A model generated the notes under the pieces. It worked only from the letters and a program-made list of their open reading frames with translations. It did no database searches and was not told the DNA's origin. Shown here piece by piece: positions 25,313-34,495 of a stretch of 64,000 nt of DNA (position 1 is the stretch's first letter; each line of letters begins with the position of its first letter). Source of the stretch: Arthrobacter sp. B3I4 (lineage in GTDB: Bacteria > Actinomycetota > Actinomycetes > Actinomycetales > Micrococcaceae); assembly GCF_030816855.1 (NCBI RefSeq), contig NZ_JAUSYK010000001.1, forward strand, positions 2,604,001 to 2,668,000. Reading direction: 5' to 3'. The position numbers and the translations under genes were made by a program.

Positions 25313-26154
25313 CACGGCCTTTCTTGCAGATGGTTGGATACTTCGTCCGGGCTGTCCGGGTCCGCGGGGCTGGCAGCCCCGACGGCGGCCGGACGGCCCG
25401 TAGGTATGTGGGTGGTGCAGACGTGGCCGCCGCGGGCCAGGGTGGAGAGCCGGCGCACGTCGACGCCGACCAGCCGGGCAAAAACCTCGGTCTCCACGTC
25501 GCAGAACACCGGGAACTGCGCGGCAAGCTGCTGGATCGGGCAGTGGCCCTGGCACAGCTGCACACTCGACAGCGCGGCGGGCAGCGGCGCCTTGGCCTCG
25601 ATGGACTGCGCCGACGCGACGAATCCGTCCCGGCTCAGCAGCTCCGACAGCGCCCGTGCGCGGGCGGTGATGTCGGTTCCGGCCTGTTCGATCACCGGCG
25701 CATAGCGGCGTTCCATCTCGCCGAACCGCTCGGCGGCGAACTCCCGCACCGCTTCGGAACCCGCCATTTCACCGAGCCGCCGGAGGGCGGAGGAGGCGAT
25801 GTCAAGGTAGTCGTTGCCCAGCGTGGACTGGCCCTGCGAGCTCAGCACATAGCGCCGGGCCGGCCGGCCTGCACCGGCTCCCGCACGGGCCACCCGCTTA
25901 ACCTCGATCACGCCGTGGCGCGAGAGGTGGTCCAGGTGGCGGCGCACCGCGGCGGGGGTGAAGCCGAGCAGTTCGCCCAGTTCCGCGGCGCTGATCGGGC
26001 CATGTTCCAGTACCGCGGCCAGGACACGGTCGCGGGTGCGTTCCTCGGCGTCGGCGGCGGCTGCCGACGGCGCTGCCGCGGGTCCTGCTCCGTCCCCGAC
26101 CGGCGCCGCCGACTCCGCGCGCACGGAAGGCGCGGCAGAAGTAGTTGGGCTCAT
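25312..26154 (-). CDS. sufR: SufR-type Fe-S cluster-sensing transcriptional regulator
   Basis: A 280-residue repressor-like protein. A winged helix-turn-helix (about 38-108: [21 protein letters not shown] ... [19 protein letters not shown]) is followed by a helical region and a cysteine cluster: C201, C205, C218, C246. The C205-x12-C218-x27-C246 spacing fits the Fe-S ligands of actinobacterial SufR. It would sense cluster status and repress its own operon. ATG 26154 is the start; the long open frame further upstream runs antisense through the ABC gene and is not coding. The first 35 residues are Ala/Pro-rich and probably disordered. Confidence 0.92.
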   Translation of the reverse strand: MSPTTSAAPSVRAESAAPVGDGAGPAAAPSAAAADAEERTRDRVLAAVLEHGPISAAELGELLGFTPAAVRRHLDHLSRHGVIEVKRVARAGAGAGRPARRYVLSSQGQSTLGNDYLDIASSALRRLGEMAGSEAVREFAAERFGEMERRYAPVIEQAGTDITARARALSELLSRDGFVASAQSIEAKAPLPAALSSVQLCQGHCPIQQLAAQFPVFCDVETEVFARLVGVDVRRLSTLARGGHVCTTHIPTGRPAAVGAASPADPDSPDEVSNHLQERP

Positions 26155-26161
26155 GGAATAC

Positions 26162-26179
26162 ACAACACAATCATGTCGT
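26162..26179. promoter_or_regulatory. Imperfect inverted repeat, candidate SufR operator
   Basis: ACAACA-N6-TGTCGT lies 8 nt upstream of the sufR ATG, next to a TAAATT that could be the sufR -10 box. One mismatch breaks the dyad. Position and local AT-richness in an otherwise GC-rich region make it a candidate autoregulatory site. Confidence 0.35.
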
Positions 26180-26268
26180 AATTTAGTCCCGTGATCCAGT
26201 AAGGCATGGCTTTGCTGGCGCCGGCTCCGGATCGGGTCCGGGCGTACTACATCGCGTAGAATGCTCTG

Positions 26269-27231
26269 GTGCGATCCCCCCACTCCCCCGCCCTGACCAT
26301 CAGCGGGCTCATCAAGGATGTCGGCCCGCTGCCCAGCCTTGACGGCAAGATGCTGCGGGTAGTCAGCGGCGTCTCCCTCACCGCCGAACGCGGCCAGGTC
26401 ACCGCCCTGCTCGGTGCCAACGGGGCGGGCAAGACCACCACCATCGAATGCGCCCAGGGGCTCCAGAAGCGCACCGCCGGCAGCATCCGGCTGCTGGGAG
26501 AGGACCCGGACAGCGCGGGCGCGGAGCTGCGCGCCCGCGTCGGCGTGATGCTGCAGGACGGCGGCCTCCCGCCGTCGGCCCGGCCCATCCCCCTGTTGCG
26601 GCACATCGCGGGCATGTACCAGGACCCGTGGCCGGTCGATGAACTGATTGCCCGGCTGGGAATCGACACGTTCAGCCGGACCTCCGTGCGGCGCCTCTCC
26701 GGCGGCCAGAAACAGCGGCTGGCCCTGGCCGCGGCCCTGGCGGGCCGGCCCGAGGTGCTTTTCCTCGACGAGCCGAGCGCAGGCCTGGATCCGCAGTCCC
26801 GGCAGCTGGTGTTCGACCTGATCGGCGAGCTGCGGGACCGCGGGATGGCCATCATCCTCACAACGCACCTGATGGACGACGCCCAGCGCCTCGCTGATTA
26901 CGTCTACATCATCGATGCCGGCCGGAACGTCGCCGAAGGCACCGTCGCCCAGCTGCTGCGGCACGAACTGACCGGCGCCGAGCAGCACATCCGGACGCTG
27001 CTCTTTGAAGCCGAACCCGGCCTTGACCTGGCCGGCGTCCTGCCGCCCGGGGTCGAGGTCCGGGAAACCCGCGCGGGCAGCTACAGCGCCACGGGGGCGC
27101 TGACCCCTGCGGACCTCGCCGCCGTCGCAGCCTGGTGGTCCGCGCGGGACATCATGCCCGCGTCGATGAGCCTGGCCGCCCGCAGCCTCGAGGACGTCTT
27201 CCTCGACATCTCCGGAAGGGAATCCCGATGA
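26269..27231 (+). CDS. ABC transporter ATP-binding protein (ABC-2 type, ctaA-linked)
   Basis: A 320-residue ATPase with Walker A GANGAGKTT (about 48-56), signature LSGGQKQRLALAAAL, Walker B LFLDEPSAGLD and H-loop TTHLMDD, followed by a C-terminal extension of about 90 residues common in drug- or heme-export ABC-2 ATPases. GTG 26269 lies exactly 6 nt behind TAGAAT (26257-26262) with no ribosome site, so a leaderless mRNA is likely. It overlaps its permease gene by 4 nt and is followed by ctaA. It is divergent from sufR. Confidence 0.92.
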   Translation: MRSPHSPALTISGLIKDVGPLPSLDGKMLRVVSGVSLTAERGQVTALLGANGAGKTTTIECAQGLQKRTAGSIRLLGEDPDSAGAELRARVGVMLQDGGLPPSARPIPLLRHIAGMYQDPWPVDELIARLGIDTFSRTSVRRLSGGQKQRLALAAALAGRPEVLFLDEPSAGLDPQSRQLVFDLIGELRDRGMAIILTTHLMDDAQRLADYVYIIDAGRNVAEGTVAQLLRHELTGAEQHIRTLLFEAEPGLDLAGVLPPGVEVRETRAGSYSATGALTPADLAAVAAWWSARDIMPASMSLAARSLEDVFLDISGRESR

Positions 27232-28013
27232 GCACCGCCCCCGCATCCGTTCCCGCCGGCACGACGCTCGGCAGCGCTCCGGCTCCGCTGCTGCGCCGGG
27301 TCCTGCTGCAGGGCCGGTACGAGACTCTCACCATGCTCCGCAACGGCGAGCAACTGATCCTCGCGGTCATCCTGCCGCTGCTGGCCCTGGTGGGCCTGGC
27401 CGTCACGCCGCTGCTGGACGGCCTCGGTTCCAGCCGGGTCAACATCGCTGTGCCGGGCATCCTGGCGCTGTGCGCCATGTCCACGGCCTTCACCGGGCAG
27501 GGCATCGCCACCGGCTTCGACCGGCGCTACGGCGTGCTGCGTTTCCTCTCCACCACGCCCCTGGGCCGTACCGGCCTGATCCTGGGCAAGGTGCTCGCCG
27601 TGCTCGCGGTGCTGGTGATCCAGGTGCTGGTGGTCACCGTTGTTGCACTCCCGCTGGGCTGGCAGCCCTCGCTGCCGGGGCTGCTGCCCGGACTCGTGCT
27701 GCTGGTCCTTGGCGCGGCGGCCTTTACCGCCCTCGGCCTGCTCGTCGCCGGTACTGTCCGGCCGGAAGCGACGCTGGCCATCACCAACCTGCTGTGGATC
27801 CTGCTGGGTGCCCTCGGCGGCATCGTCCTGCCGGCCGAACGGCTGCCCGCCCTCGCCCAGGCGGTGGTCCATTTCCTCCCGTCCGGCGCGCTGGGCCAGG
27901 CGCTGCGCGATGCCTTCCTGACCGGCAGCGTCAACCTTGCCGCCGTGATCGTCCTGCTGCTCTGGACGGCGATCGCCGGCCTGGCAGCAACCCGTTGGTT
28001 CAAGTGGAATTGA
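27228..28013 (+). CDS. ABC-2 type transporter permease
   Basis: A 261-residue membrane protein with six predicted helices and the ABC-2 motif region near LPSGALGQALRDAFLTG. ATG 27228 overlaps the ATPase stop (ATGA). The ctaA gene begins 7 nt later. The gene order ABC ATPase - permease - ctaA beside sufR is conserved in Actinobacteria, including mycobacteria. The substrate is unknown; heme or a heme-biosynthesis lipid is a guess from context. Confidence 0.9.
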   Translation: MSTAPASVPAGTTLGSAPAPLLRRVLLQGRYETLTMLRNGEQLILAVILPLLALVGLAVTPLLDGLGSSRVNIAVPGILALCAMSTAFTGQGIATGFDRRYGVLRFLSTTPLGRTGLILGKVLAVLAVLVIQVLVVTVVALPLGWQPSLPGLLPGLVLLVLGAAAFTALGLLVAGTVRPEATLAITNLLWILLGALGGIVLPAERLPALAQAVVHFLPSGALGQALRDAFLTGSVNLAAVIVLLLWTAIAGLAATRWFKWN

Positions 28014-28020
28014 GAAAACT

Positions 28021-28965
28021 GTGAGTACAGTGTCCCGCCCTTCCCGGATCGTGTCCCGGATTTCGTCCCGGCTGCCCGTCACCGTCGACAAGACGGTCCG
28101 GCGGCTGGCCGTGCTGTCCCTGATCGGCCAGACCGTGCTCGTGGTGACCGGCGGCGCCGTCCGGCTGACCGCCTCCGGGCTGGGCTGCCCGACGTGGCCG
28201 CGCTGCACCGACAATTCACTGGTCAACACCCCGGAAATGGGTGTGCACGGGATCATCGAGTTCGGCAACCGGCTCCTGACCTTCGCGCTGGCCGCCGTCG
28301 CCGTCGCCATGCTGGTCTACCTGTGGAACCTCCGCAAGGAACGCCGCGACCTCTTCCTGCTGGCGCTCGGCCTGCTGGCCAGCATCCCGGCGCAGGCCGT
28401 CATCGGCGGCATCACCGTCCTCACCCAATTGAACCCGTGGGTGGTGGGCCTGCACTTCCTGGTCTCGATGGCGCTCGTGGTCCTGGCGACGCTGCTCGTC
28501 AACCGCGCCTACGGCCGTACCGGCAAGGCCCGGACCCGCGAACTGCCCGTCCTGCCGGCCACGGCACGCCCGGTGCTGACCGCCGTCGCGCTGTTCTCGG
28601 CCGTGGCCGTGTGCCTGGGTGTCGTGGTGACCGGCGCCGGTCCGCACGCCGGTGACGCGAACGCCCCGCGCAACAACCTCGACTGGGACCTGTTTTCGCA
28701 CATCCACGCGGTGCCTGCGTACCTGGTGACGGCCGGCACGCTGTTCGGCATCTACCTGGTACTGCGAGGCCGGATCTCCGGGCCGTTCCGCACCGCTGTG
28801 TTCATGCTGCTGGCCGTCACTGTGCTGCAGGCCGTCATTGGCTTCACGCAGTACTACAACGGCATTCCGGCGCTGCTGGTGGCCGCGCACATGCTCGGTG
28901 CGGCGCTTCTGATGAGTGCGTCAACGAACGCCGCCGACATCGCCCGCAGCAGCCCGCTGAAGTAG
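28021..28965 (+). CDS. ctaA: Heme A synthase (COX15/CtaA)
   Basis: A 314-residue membrane protein with about eight helices that oxidises heme O to heme A for cytochrome aa3 oxidase. It shows GGAVRLTASGLGCPTWPRC with the first-loop cysteine pair C56/C62, then HGIIEFGNRL (H76, E80). Further family histidines are in VVGLHFLVS, FSHIHAVPAYLV and LVAAHMLGA. GTG 28021 starts 7 nt after the permease stop. It works with CtaB (29.7 kb) and probably SURF1 (12.9 kb). Confidence 0.94.
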   Translation: MSTVSRPSRIVSRISSRLPVTVDKTVRRLAVLSLIGQTVLVVTGGAVRLTASGLGCPTWPRCTDNSLVNTPEMGVHGIIEFGNRLLTFALAAVAVAMLVYLWNLRKERRDLFLLALGLLASIPAQAVIGGITVLTQLNPWVVGLHFLVSMALVVLATLLVNRAYGRTGKARTRELPVLPATARPVLTAVALFSAVAVCLGVVVTGAGPHAGDANAPRNNLDWDLFSHIHAVPAYLVTAGTLFGIYLVLRGRISGPFRTAVFMLLAVTVLQAVIGFTQYYNGIPALLVAAHMLGAALLMSASTNAADIARSSPLK

Positions 28966-29004
28966 TTCCCGGTAGCCTGACTCTGTCGAGAGAAAGGCGC
29001 CGCC

Positions 29005-29655
29005 GTGAACGCGATCGTCGAGGGCCTGCTGAACATGAGTCCCGCGCTGGCCTTCACTCTCGTCGCCTGCCTGGTGTTCGCCGAGGACGCGGTCTTCGTC
29101 GGCTTCGTGATCCCGGGCGAGACGGCCGCGGTCCTGGGCGGTGTGATCTCGAGCCGCGGCGAGGTGCCCTTATGGGGCATGGCGGCGGTCGTGGTGGCCG
29201 CGGCCATCGCCGGGGACACCGTGGGCTACGAAGTGGGCAAGCACGTGGGGCCCGGGCTGCTGGACTTCCGGCTGATGAAGCGCCGCCGCCGGGGCCTGGC
29301 GAAGGCGCAGGCGTTTCTCCGCAAAAGGGGCGGTTCGGCCGTTTTCCTGGGCCGCTTTGTGGCGTTCTTCCGGGCAGTCATGCCGGCCCTCGCCGGCGCC
29401 TCCCGGATGCCCTACCCGCGTTTCCTGGTCTTCAACGCGGCCGGCGGACTGGTGTGGGGAACCGGTTTCGTCCTGCTGGGCTTCTTCGCCGGGAACTCCT
29501 ACGACGCCGTGGCAAAGGTGGCCGGCCGGGACATCACGGCGGTGGTGGTGCTGCTCGGTGTGCTGGGGCTGGTCATCTGGCATCTGCGCCGCGACCGCCG
29601 GGAACCGGAGCAAGCGGTTGACCGCAAGAGCCCGGACGGCCCGGCAAGCTCCTGA
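29005..29655 (+). CDS. DedA family membrane protein
   Basis: A 216-residue DedA/SNARE-associated protein. FVIPGETAAVLGG (about 34-46) and FLGRFVAFFRAVMPALAGASRMPYPRF (split: GRFVAFFR about 116-123, then PALAGASRM) hold the conserved acidic and arginine residues of the family, which flips membrane lipids such as undecaprenyl phosphate or phosphatidylethanolamine. There are four to five helices and a charged C-terminal tail. GTG 29005 has GAAAGG upstream. It converges with ctaB (14 nt between stops). Confidence 0.9.
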   Translation: MNAIVEGLLNMSPALAFTLVACLVFAEDAVFVGFVIPGETAAVLGGVISSRGEVPLWGMAAVVVAAAIAGDTVGYEVGKHVGPGLLDFRLMKRRRRGLAKAQAFLRKRGGSAVFLGRFVAFFRAVMPALAGASRMPYPRFLVFNAAGGLVWGTGFVLLGFFAGNSYDAVAKVAGRDITAVVVLLGVLGLVIWHLRRDRREPEQAVDRKSPDGPASS

Positions 29656-29669
29656 CGGCGGGTGCCGGC

Positions 29670-30638
29670 TTAGCCGCCGACGATGGCCGATCCGATGAAC
29701 GGATCGACGGCCAGCGCCAGGAAAAGCAGGGTGAGGTAGCTGATCGAACCGTGGAAGACCTTCATCGCGCCCTTGTTGGAGACGTCGCCGCCCTGGGCCC
29801 GGTTGTACAGCGCATGCGACTCGTAGAGGAACCAGGCGCCGGCACCGACAGCGGTAAGGGTGTACACCCAGCCGGCGCCGCCGATCGGGATCAGCAGCAG
29901 CGAGCAGGCCACCATGGCCCACGCGTAGAGCACCACCTGCACCGAGACGACCTTGGCGCCGGCAATCGCGCCGAGCATCGGCACGTTGGCGTTGCGGTAA
30001 TCCTCGCCGTAGCGCATCGACAGCGGCCAGTAGTGCGGCGGGGTCCACAGGAAGATCACCATGAAGAGGACGACGGCGGGCCACTCCACGGTATTGGTCA
30101 CGGCGGCCCACGCGATCAGCACGGGGAAGCAGCCGGCTGCCCCGCCCCAGACAATGTTCTGGGCGGTGCGTCGTTTGAGGATGATCGTGTAAATGACCAC
30201 GTAGAAGACGATGGCACCCAGCCCCAGCCAGGCTGACAGCGGGTTGGCGCCGAACCAGAGGATGGCGATCGCGGCGGCGCCCAGGACCCAGGAAAACACC
30301 AGCGCCTCGCGCGGAGTGACTTCGCCGGTGACGAGCGGGCGGTTCTCCGTCCGGTGCATAAGCTTGTCGATGTCCCGGTCGATGTAGCAGTTGAACGAAC
30401 CCGCGCTGCCGGCGGCGAACGCGCCGCCGACCAGGGTTGCCAGGATCAGGCCGAGGGACGGGAAGCCGCGCTCGGCGTAGATCATCGTGGGCAGGGTGCT
30501 GACCAGCAGCAGTTCGATCACCCTGGGTTTCGTGAGCGCCAGGTAGGCCTTGGCCTTGCGGGCGAAGCCGATCCGGCCCGGAACCCGGGTCTGGGAGGCG
30601 TTTAGCGGCGTATCTGTTGTGCTCACGGCGGCAGTCAC
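29670..30638 (-). CDS. ctaB: Heme O synthase (protoheme IX farnesyltransferase)
   Basis: A 322-residue UbiA-family prenyltransferase with about nine helices that farnesylates heme b to heme O, the CtaA substrate. The first Asp-rich motif is [19 protein letters not shown] (about 83-101) and the second is [19 protein letters not shown] 30638 is used; a second in-frame GTG 15 nt later is also possible. It is divergent from tkt across a long gap. Confidence 0.95.
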   Translation of the reverse strand: MTAAVSTTDTPLNASQTRVPGRIGFARKAKAYLALTKPRVIELLLVSTLPTMIYAERGFPSLGLILATLVGGAFAAGSAGSFNCYIDRDIDKLMHRTENRPLVTGEVTPREALVFSWVLGAAAIAILWFGANPLSAWLGLGAIVFYVVIYTIILKRRTAQNIVWGGAAGCFPVLIAWAAVTNTVEWPAVVLFMVIFLWTPPHYWPLSMRYGEDYRNANVPMLGAIAGAKVVSVQVVLYAWAMVACSLLLIPIGGAGWVYTLTAVGAGAWFLYESHALYNRAQGGDVSNKGAMKVFHGSISYLTLLFLALAVDPFIGSAIVGG

Positions 30639-31166
30639 TCTGTTCTGTCTGGCTGTTCAGTCCGGCTGGTTATCGCGGTGCGACCCCGCTGAGCACGGAC
30701 GGTTAAGTACGGCGCCCGGTGCGGGACACTGCCTCCGGAGGGGGCCACGCGCGGCGCACAGGCATGTCCTCGCCCCCGTTGGTAGCCACGCACCATCATA
30801 CCGCGGCGGTGCCGGCGGCGCTGTCGCCCGGAGCAGGGGCGGGTCCGGGCCGAACCGGCAGTACGGGCGCCGCCGCGGACCCAGTGATTCAGCTAAGCGG
30901 ATAACCCGTCCATTTCCTGAGATTCACGCTGCCCGGCAGGTGGAATGGGGCTAAGCTGGCAAGCAGATCAGCACGCGCGGGCAGCCGCCCCACGGCGTTC
31001 CCTGCCCGGCGCATGCGACTGAATGATTGATCAACGTTTCGATGGTGAACGGCTGGTACAGACCACTGCGGGCACCTTGCTGTGCCCCGGCGGAAACGCC
31101 CGGGAGGGAAACCTCAAGGGAAAGCACTGTGCCTCCGGCCGTCAGCACAGAGAGGGGCCGGTTTAC
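30639..31166. other. Intergenic region between ctaB and tkt
   Basis: This 528-bp gap must hold the divergent ctaB and tkt promoters. The part from 31023 to 31166 is open in the tkt frame, but its translation is unlike any transketolase N-terminus and is probably 5' untranslated. I compared it by eye with the TPP riboswitch core and saw no match. No other feature could be supported. Confidence 0.6.
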
Positions 31167-33293
31167 GTGCCACATTTGGAAGAGCAGGAACTGTCATGGA
31201 CGTCCACGGACCAGCGGGCCGTGGACACTGTCCGGGTCCTCGCCGCCGACGCGGTGGAGAAGGTCGGTAACGGCCACCCCGGGACGGCGATGAGCCTGGC
31301 TCCGGCCGCTTACCTGCTCTTCCAGAAGGTGATGCGCCACGACCCGGCGAACCCGCAGTGGCCGGGCCGGGACCGGTTCGTCCTCTCCCCCGGGCACACC
31401 TCCCTGACGCTCTACATCCAGCTCTTCCTTTCCGGCTATGGCCTGGAACTGAAGGACCTTGAAGCGCTCCGGACCTGGGGTTCACTGACCCCGGGGCACC
31501 CCGAATACAAGCACACCGCCGGTGTGGAGATCACCACCGGCCCGCTCGGCCAGGGCCTGGCGTCCGCGGTCGGCTTCGCGTACTCGCAGCGCCGGATGCG
31601 CGGCCTGTTCGACGCCGACGCCCCCGCCGGCGCCAGCCCGTTCGACCACACCGTCTGGGTGATCGCCTCCGACGGCGACCTGCAGGAAGGCGTGACCTCC
31701 GAGGCGTCCTCCCTCGCGGGCCATCAGGAACTGGGCAATCTCGTGGTGATCTACGACGAGAACCACATCTCCATTGAAGACGACACCGACGTGGCGTTCA
31801 CCGAGGACGTCCTGGCCCGCTACGCCGCCTACGGCTGGCACACCCAGCGCGTCGACTGGACCCGCACGGGCGAGTACAAGGAGGACGTGGCCGAGCTGCA
31901 CGCCGCGCTGCTCGCCGCCAAGGCCGAGACGGGCAGGCCGTCCATCATTTCGCTGCGCACCATCATCGGCTGGCCGGCGCCGAAGAAGCAGAACACCGGC
32001 AAGATCCACGGTTCGGCGCTCGGCGCCGAGGAAGTCGCCGGCCTGAAGGAGATCCTGGGCTTCGACCCGGAGCAGTCCTTCCAGGTCGAGGACGAGGTCC
32101 TGGCCCACGCCCGTGAGGGCCGGACCCGCGGTGCCGCGGCCCGCGCCCAGTGGCAGGAATCCTTCGAAGCCTGGCAGTCCGCAAACCCGGAAGCCGCCGC
32201 GCTGCTCGAACGCGTCGAAGCCCGCAAGCTGCCGGGCGAGTTCGACGCCGCCCTGCCTATCTTCGAAGCCGGCAAGGACGTCTCCACCCGGGCCGCGTCA
32301 GGCAAGGTGCTGAACGCCATCGGCCCGGTCATGCCCGAGCTGTGGGGCGGCTCGGCGGACCTGGCCGAGTCGAACAACACGACCATCGAGGGTTCGGCCT
32401 CGTTCATCCCGGCGTCCCGGCAGACCGACGCGTGGAAGGGCAACCCGTATGGCCGGGTGCTGCACTTCGGCATTCGCGAGCACGCCGCGGCGTCGATCGT
32501 GAACGGCATCACGCTGGCCGGACCGACCCGGGCGTTCTCCGGGACGTTCCTGATCTTCTCCGACTACCAGCGCCCCGCCATCCGGCTCGGCGCGCTGATG
32601 GGCGTGCCGTCGCTGTACGTCTGGACGCACGACTCGATCGGCCTCGGCGAGGACGGGCCAACGCACCAGCCGGTCGAGCAGCTCGCCGCCCTGCGTGCCA
32701 TCCCGGGACTGGACGTTGTGCGCCCCGGTGACGCGAACGAGGTCGCCGCGGCCTGGCAGGCCATGCTGGAGAACCACGCGAACCCGGCCGGGATCGTCCT
32801 GACCCGCCAGAACATCCCCACCTGGGAACGCGGCACCGGCGACGCAGCGGGTGACACCTTCGCCTCAACCGCCGGCGTTGCCAAGGGCGGCTACGTCCTG
32901 GCCGAAGCCTCAGCCAACGGACAGACCGCCGAGCCGCAGGTGATCCTGATCGGCACCGGTTCCGAGGTCCAGCTCGCCGTCGCCGCCCGTGAAGCCCTGC
33001 AGGCCGACGGGATCCCCACCCGGGTCGTCTCGATGCCCTGCGTGGAATGGTTCAACAAGCAGGACCCGGCGTACCGCGAAGCCGTGCTCCCCGCCGCGGT
33101 GAAGGCACGCGTCTCCGTCGAGGCCGGTCTTGCGCTGGGCTGGCGGGACTTCGTCGGCGACGCCGGCCGCTCCGTCAGCCTCGAGCACTTCGGCGCTTCC
33201 GCCGACTACAAGCGGCTCTTCCAGGAATTCGGCATCACCGCCGAAGCCGTCACCGCCGCCGCCAAGGAATCGCTCTCCGGCCTCGGAGCCTGA
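31167..33293 (+). CDS. tkt: Transketolase
   Basis: A 708-residue thiamine-diphosphate enzyme exchanging two-carbon units in the non-oxidative pentose phosphate pathway. Motifs: [19 protein letters not shown] (about 34-52), [12 protein letters not shown], the cofactor block [19 protein letters not shown], and in the pyrimidine domain [15 protein letters not shown] with the catalytic Glu. GTG 31167 is chosen because AGAGGGG precedes it and homologs begin at [17 protein letters not shown]. The frame is open 48 codons further up without conservation. It is first gene of the tkt-tal-pgi-zwf-opcA-pgl operon. Confidence 0.96.
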   Translation: MPHLEEQELSWTSTDQRAVDTVRVLAADAVEKVGNGHPGTAMSLAPAAYLLFQKVMRHDPANPQWPGRDRFVLSPGHTSLTLYIQLFLSGYGLELKDLEALRTWGSLTPGHPEYKHTAGVEITTGPLGQGLASAVGFAYSQRRMRGLFDADAPAGASPFDHTVWVIASDGDLQEGVTSEASSLAGHQELGNLVVIYDENHISIEDDTDVAFTEDVLARYAAYGWHTQRVDWTRTGEYKEDVAELHAALLAAKAETGRPSIISLRTIIGWPAPKKQNTGKIHGSALGAEEVAGLKEILGFDPEQSFQVEDEVLAHAREGRTRGAAARAQWQESFEAWQSANPEAAALLERVEARKLPGEFDAALPIFEAGKDVSTRAASGKVLNAIGPVMPELWGGSADLAESNNTTIEGSASFIPASRQTDAWKGNPYGRVLHFGIREHAAASIVNGITLAGPTRAFSGTFLIFSDYQRPAIRLGALMGVPSLYVWTHDSIGLGEDGPTHQPVEQLAALRAIPGLDVVRPGDANEVAAAWQAMLENHANPAGIVLTRQNIPTWERGTGDAAGDTFASTAGVAKGGYVLAEASANGQTAEPQVILIGTGSEVQLAVAAREALQADGIPTRVVSMPCVEWFNKQDPAYREAVLPAAVKARVSVEAGLALGWRDFVGDAGRSVSLEHFGASADYKRLFQEFGITAEAVTAAAKESLSGLGA

Positions 33294-33313
33294 CCCCAAC
33301 CTTCCACTCCCCC

Positions 33314-33339
33314 GGGCCGCCGCCCGCCGGCGGCGGCCC
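33314..33339 (+). promoter_or_regulatory. Stem-loop in the tkt-tal spacer
   Basis: A perfect 11-bp stem, GGGCCGCCGCC with GGCGGCGGCCC and a CGCC loop, ends 8 nt before the AGGAG site of tal. It is a candidate processing or attenuation element inside the operon. Confidence 0.5.
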
Positions 33340-33358
33340 CAGAACCCAGGAGACACCC

Positions 33359-34489
33359 ATGAACACCACCCCCACCGCTACCCCCACCCAGCAGCTCTCC
33401 GACGCCGGCGTCTCCATCTGGCTCGACGACCTCTCCCGCGGCCGCCTCGACTCCGGCACGCTGCGCAAGCTGATCGAAGAGAAGAACGTCGTCGGTGTCA
33501 CCACGAACCCGAGCATCTTCCAGGCAGCCCTCGCGGTCGCCCACGACTACGACGCCAAGATCAAGGAAAAGGCCGACGCCGGCGCCAGCGTCGAGGAGAC
33601 TGTCTTCTCGATCACCACCACCGACGTTGCCGACGCCTGCGACCTGTTCGCCCCCGTGGCGGCCGCCACGAACGGCGTCGACGGCCGGGTCTCGATCGAG
33701 GTGGACCCGCGCCTGGCCTGGGACGCCGCCGGCACCATCGCCGAGGCCAAGGAACTGTACGGCCAGGTCAACAAGGACAACGTCCTGATCAAGATCCCCG
33801 CCACCGTGGAGGGCCTCGAGGCCATCACCGCCACGCTGGCCAGCGGCATCAGCGTCAACGTCACGCTGATCTTCTCGCTGGAACGCTACCGCGCCGTCGT
33901 CAACGCCTTCCAGAGCGGGCTCGAGCAGGCCAAGGAAAACGGCCACGACCTGTCCAAGATCCACTCCGTGGCGTCGTTCTTCGTCTCCCGCGTGGACACC
34001 GAGATTGACAAGCGGCTCGACGCGATCGGCACCGACGAAGCCCGGGCGCTCAAGGGCAAGGCCGGCCTGGCCAACGCCCGCCTCGCCTATCAGGTGTACG
34101 AAGAGCTCTTCGCCACCGAGCGCTGGGCATTGCTCGCCGACGCCGGCGCCCGGCCGCAGCGCCCGCTCTGGGCCTCCACCGGCGTCAAGGACCCGGCGTA
34201 CCCGGACACGCTCTACGTGACCGGCCTCGTCGCCCCCGGTGTGGTGAACACCATGCCGGAGAAAACCCTGAACGCCACCTACGACCACGCCGCCGTCACC
34301 GGCGACACCGTTACCCGCAGCTACGACGACGCCAATGCGACCCTCAATGCGCTCGACGCGCTCGGCATCTCCTACAACGAGGTCGTCGCCCTGCTCGAGA
34401 CCGAGGGCCTGGACAAGTTTGTGGCAAGCTGGAAGGAACTGCTGGCCGACGTCGAGGCCGCCCTCGCCGCTGCACGGAAGGACGCATAG
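33359..34489 (+). CDS. tal: Transaldolase
   Basis: A 376-residue class I aldolase moving a dihydroxyacetone unit from sedoheptulose-7-phosphate to glyceraldehyde-3-phosphate. The Schiff-base lysine is K145 in [26 protein letters not shown] (about 45-58) and [12 protein letters not shown] are further family blocks. The length fits the actinobacterial TalAB-type with a C-terminal extension. ATG 33359 has an AGGAG site. It is 6 nt upstream of pgi. Confidence 0.95.
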   Translation: MNTTPTATPTQQLSDAGVSIWLDDLSRGRLDSGTLRKLIEEKNVVGVTTNPSIFQAALAVAHDYDAKIKEKADAGASVEETVFSITTTDVADACDLFAPVAAATNGVDGRVSIEVDPRLAWDAAGTIAEAKELYGQVNKDNVLIKIPATVEGLEAITATLASGISVNVTLIFSLERYRAVVNAFQSGLEQAKENGHDLSKIHSVASFFVSRVDTEIDKRLDAIGTDEARALKGKAGLANARLAYQVYEELFATERWALLADAGARPQRPLWASTGVKDPAYPDTLYVTGLVAPGVVNTMPEKTLNATYDHAAVTGDTVTRSYDDANATLNALDALGISYNEVVALLETEGLDKFVASWKELLADVEAALAAARKDA

Positions 34490-34495
34490 TCCCCC

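Noticed and set aside
26155..27246. Open frame continuing upstream of sufR across the ABC ATPase gene
   Set aside because: It is antisense to a clear ATPase; the sufR N-terminus and ATG at 26154 fit the family length.
31023..31166. Upstream extension of transketolase
   Set aside because: The translation is not like any transketolase N-terminus, while GTG 31167 has a ribosome site and the conserved start.
31023..31166. TPP riboswitch before tkt
   Set aside because: The conserved CUGAGA core and its helices were not found.
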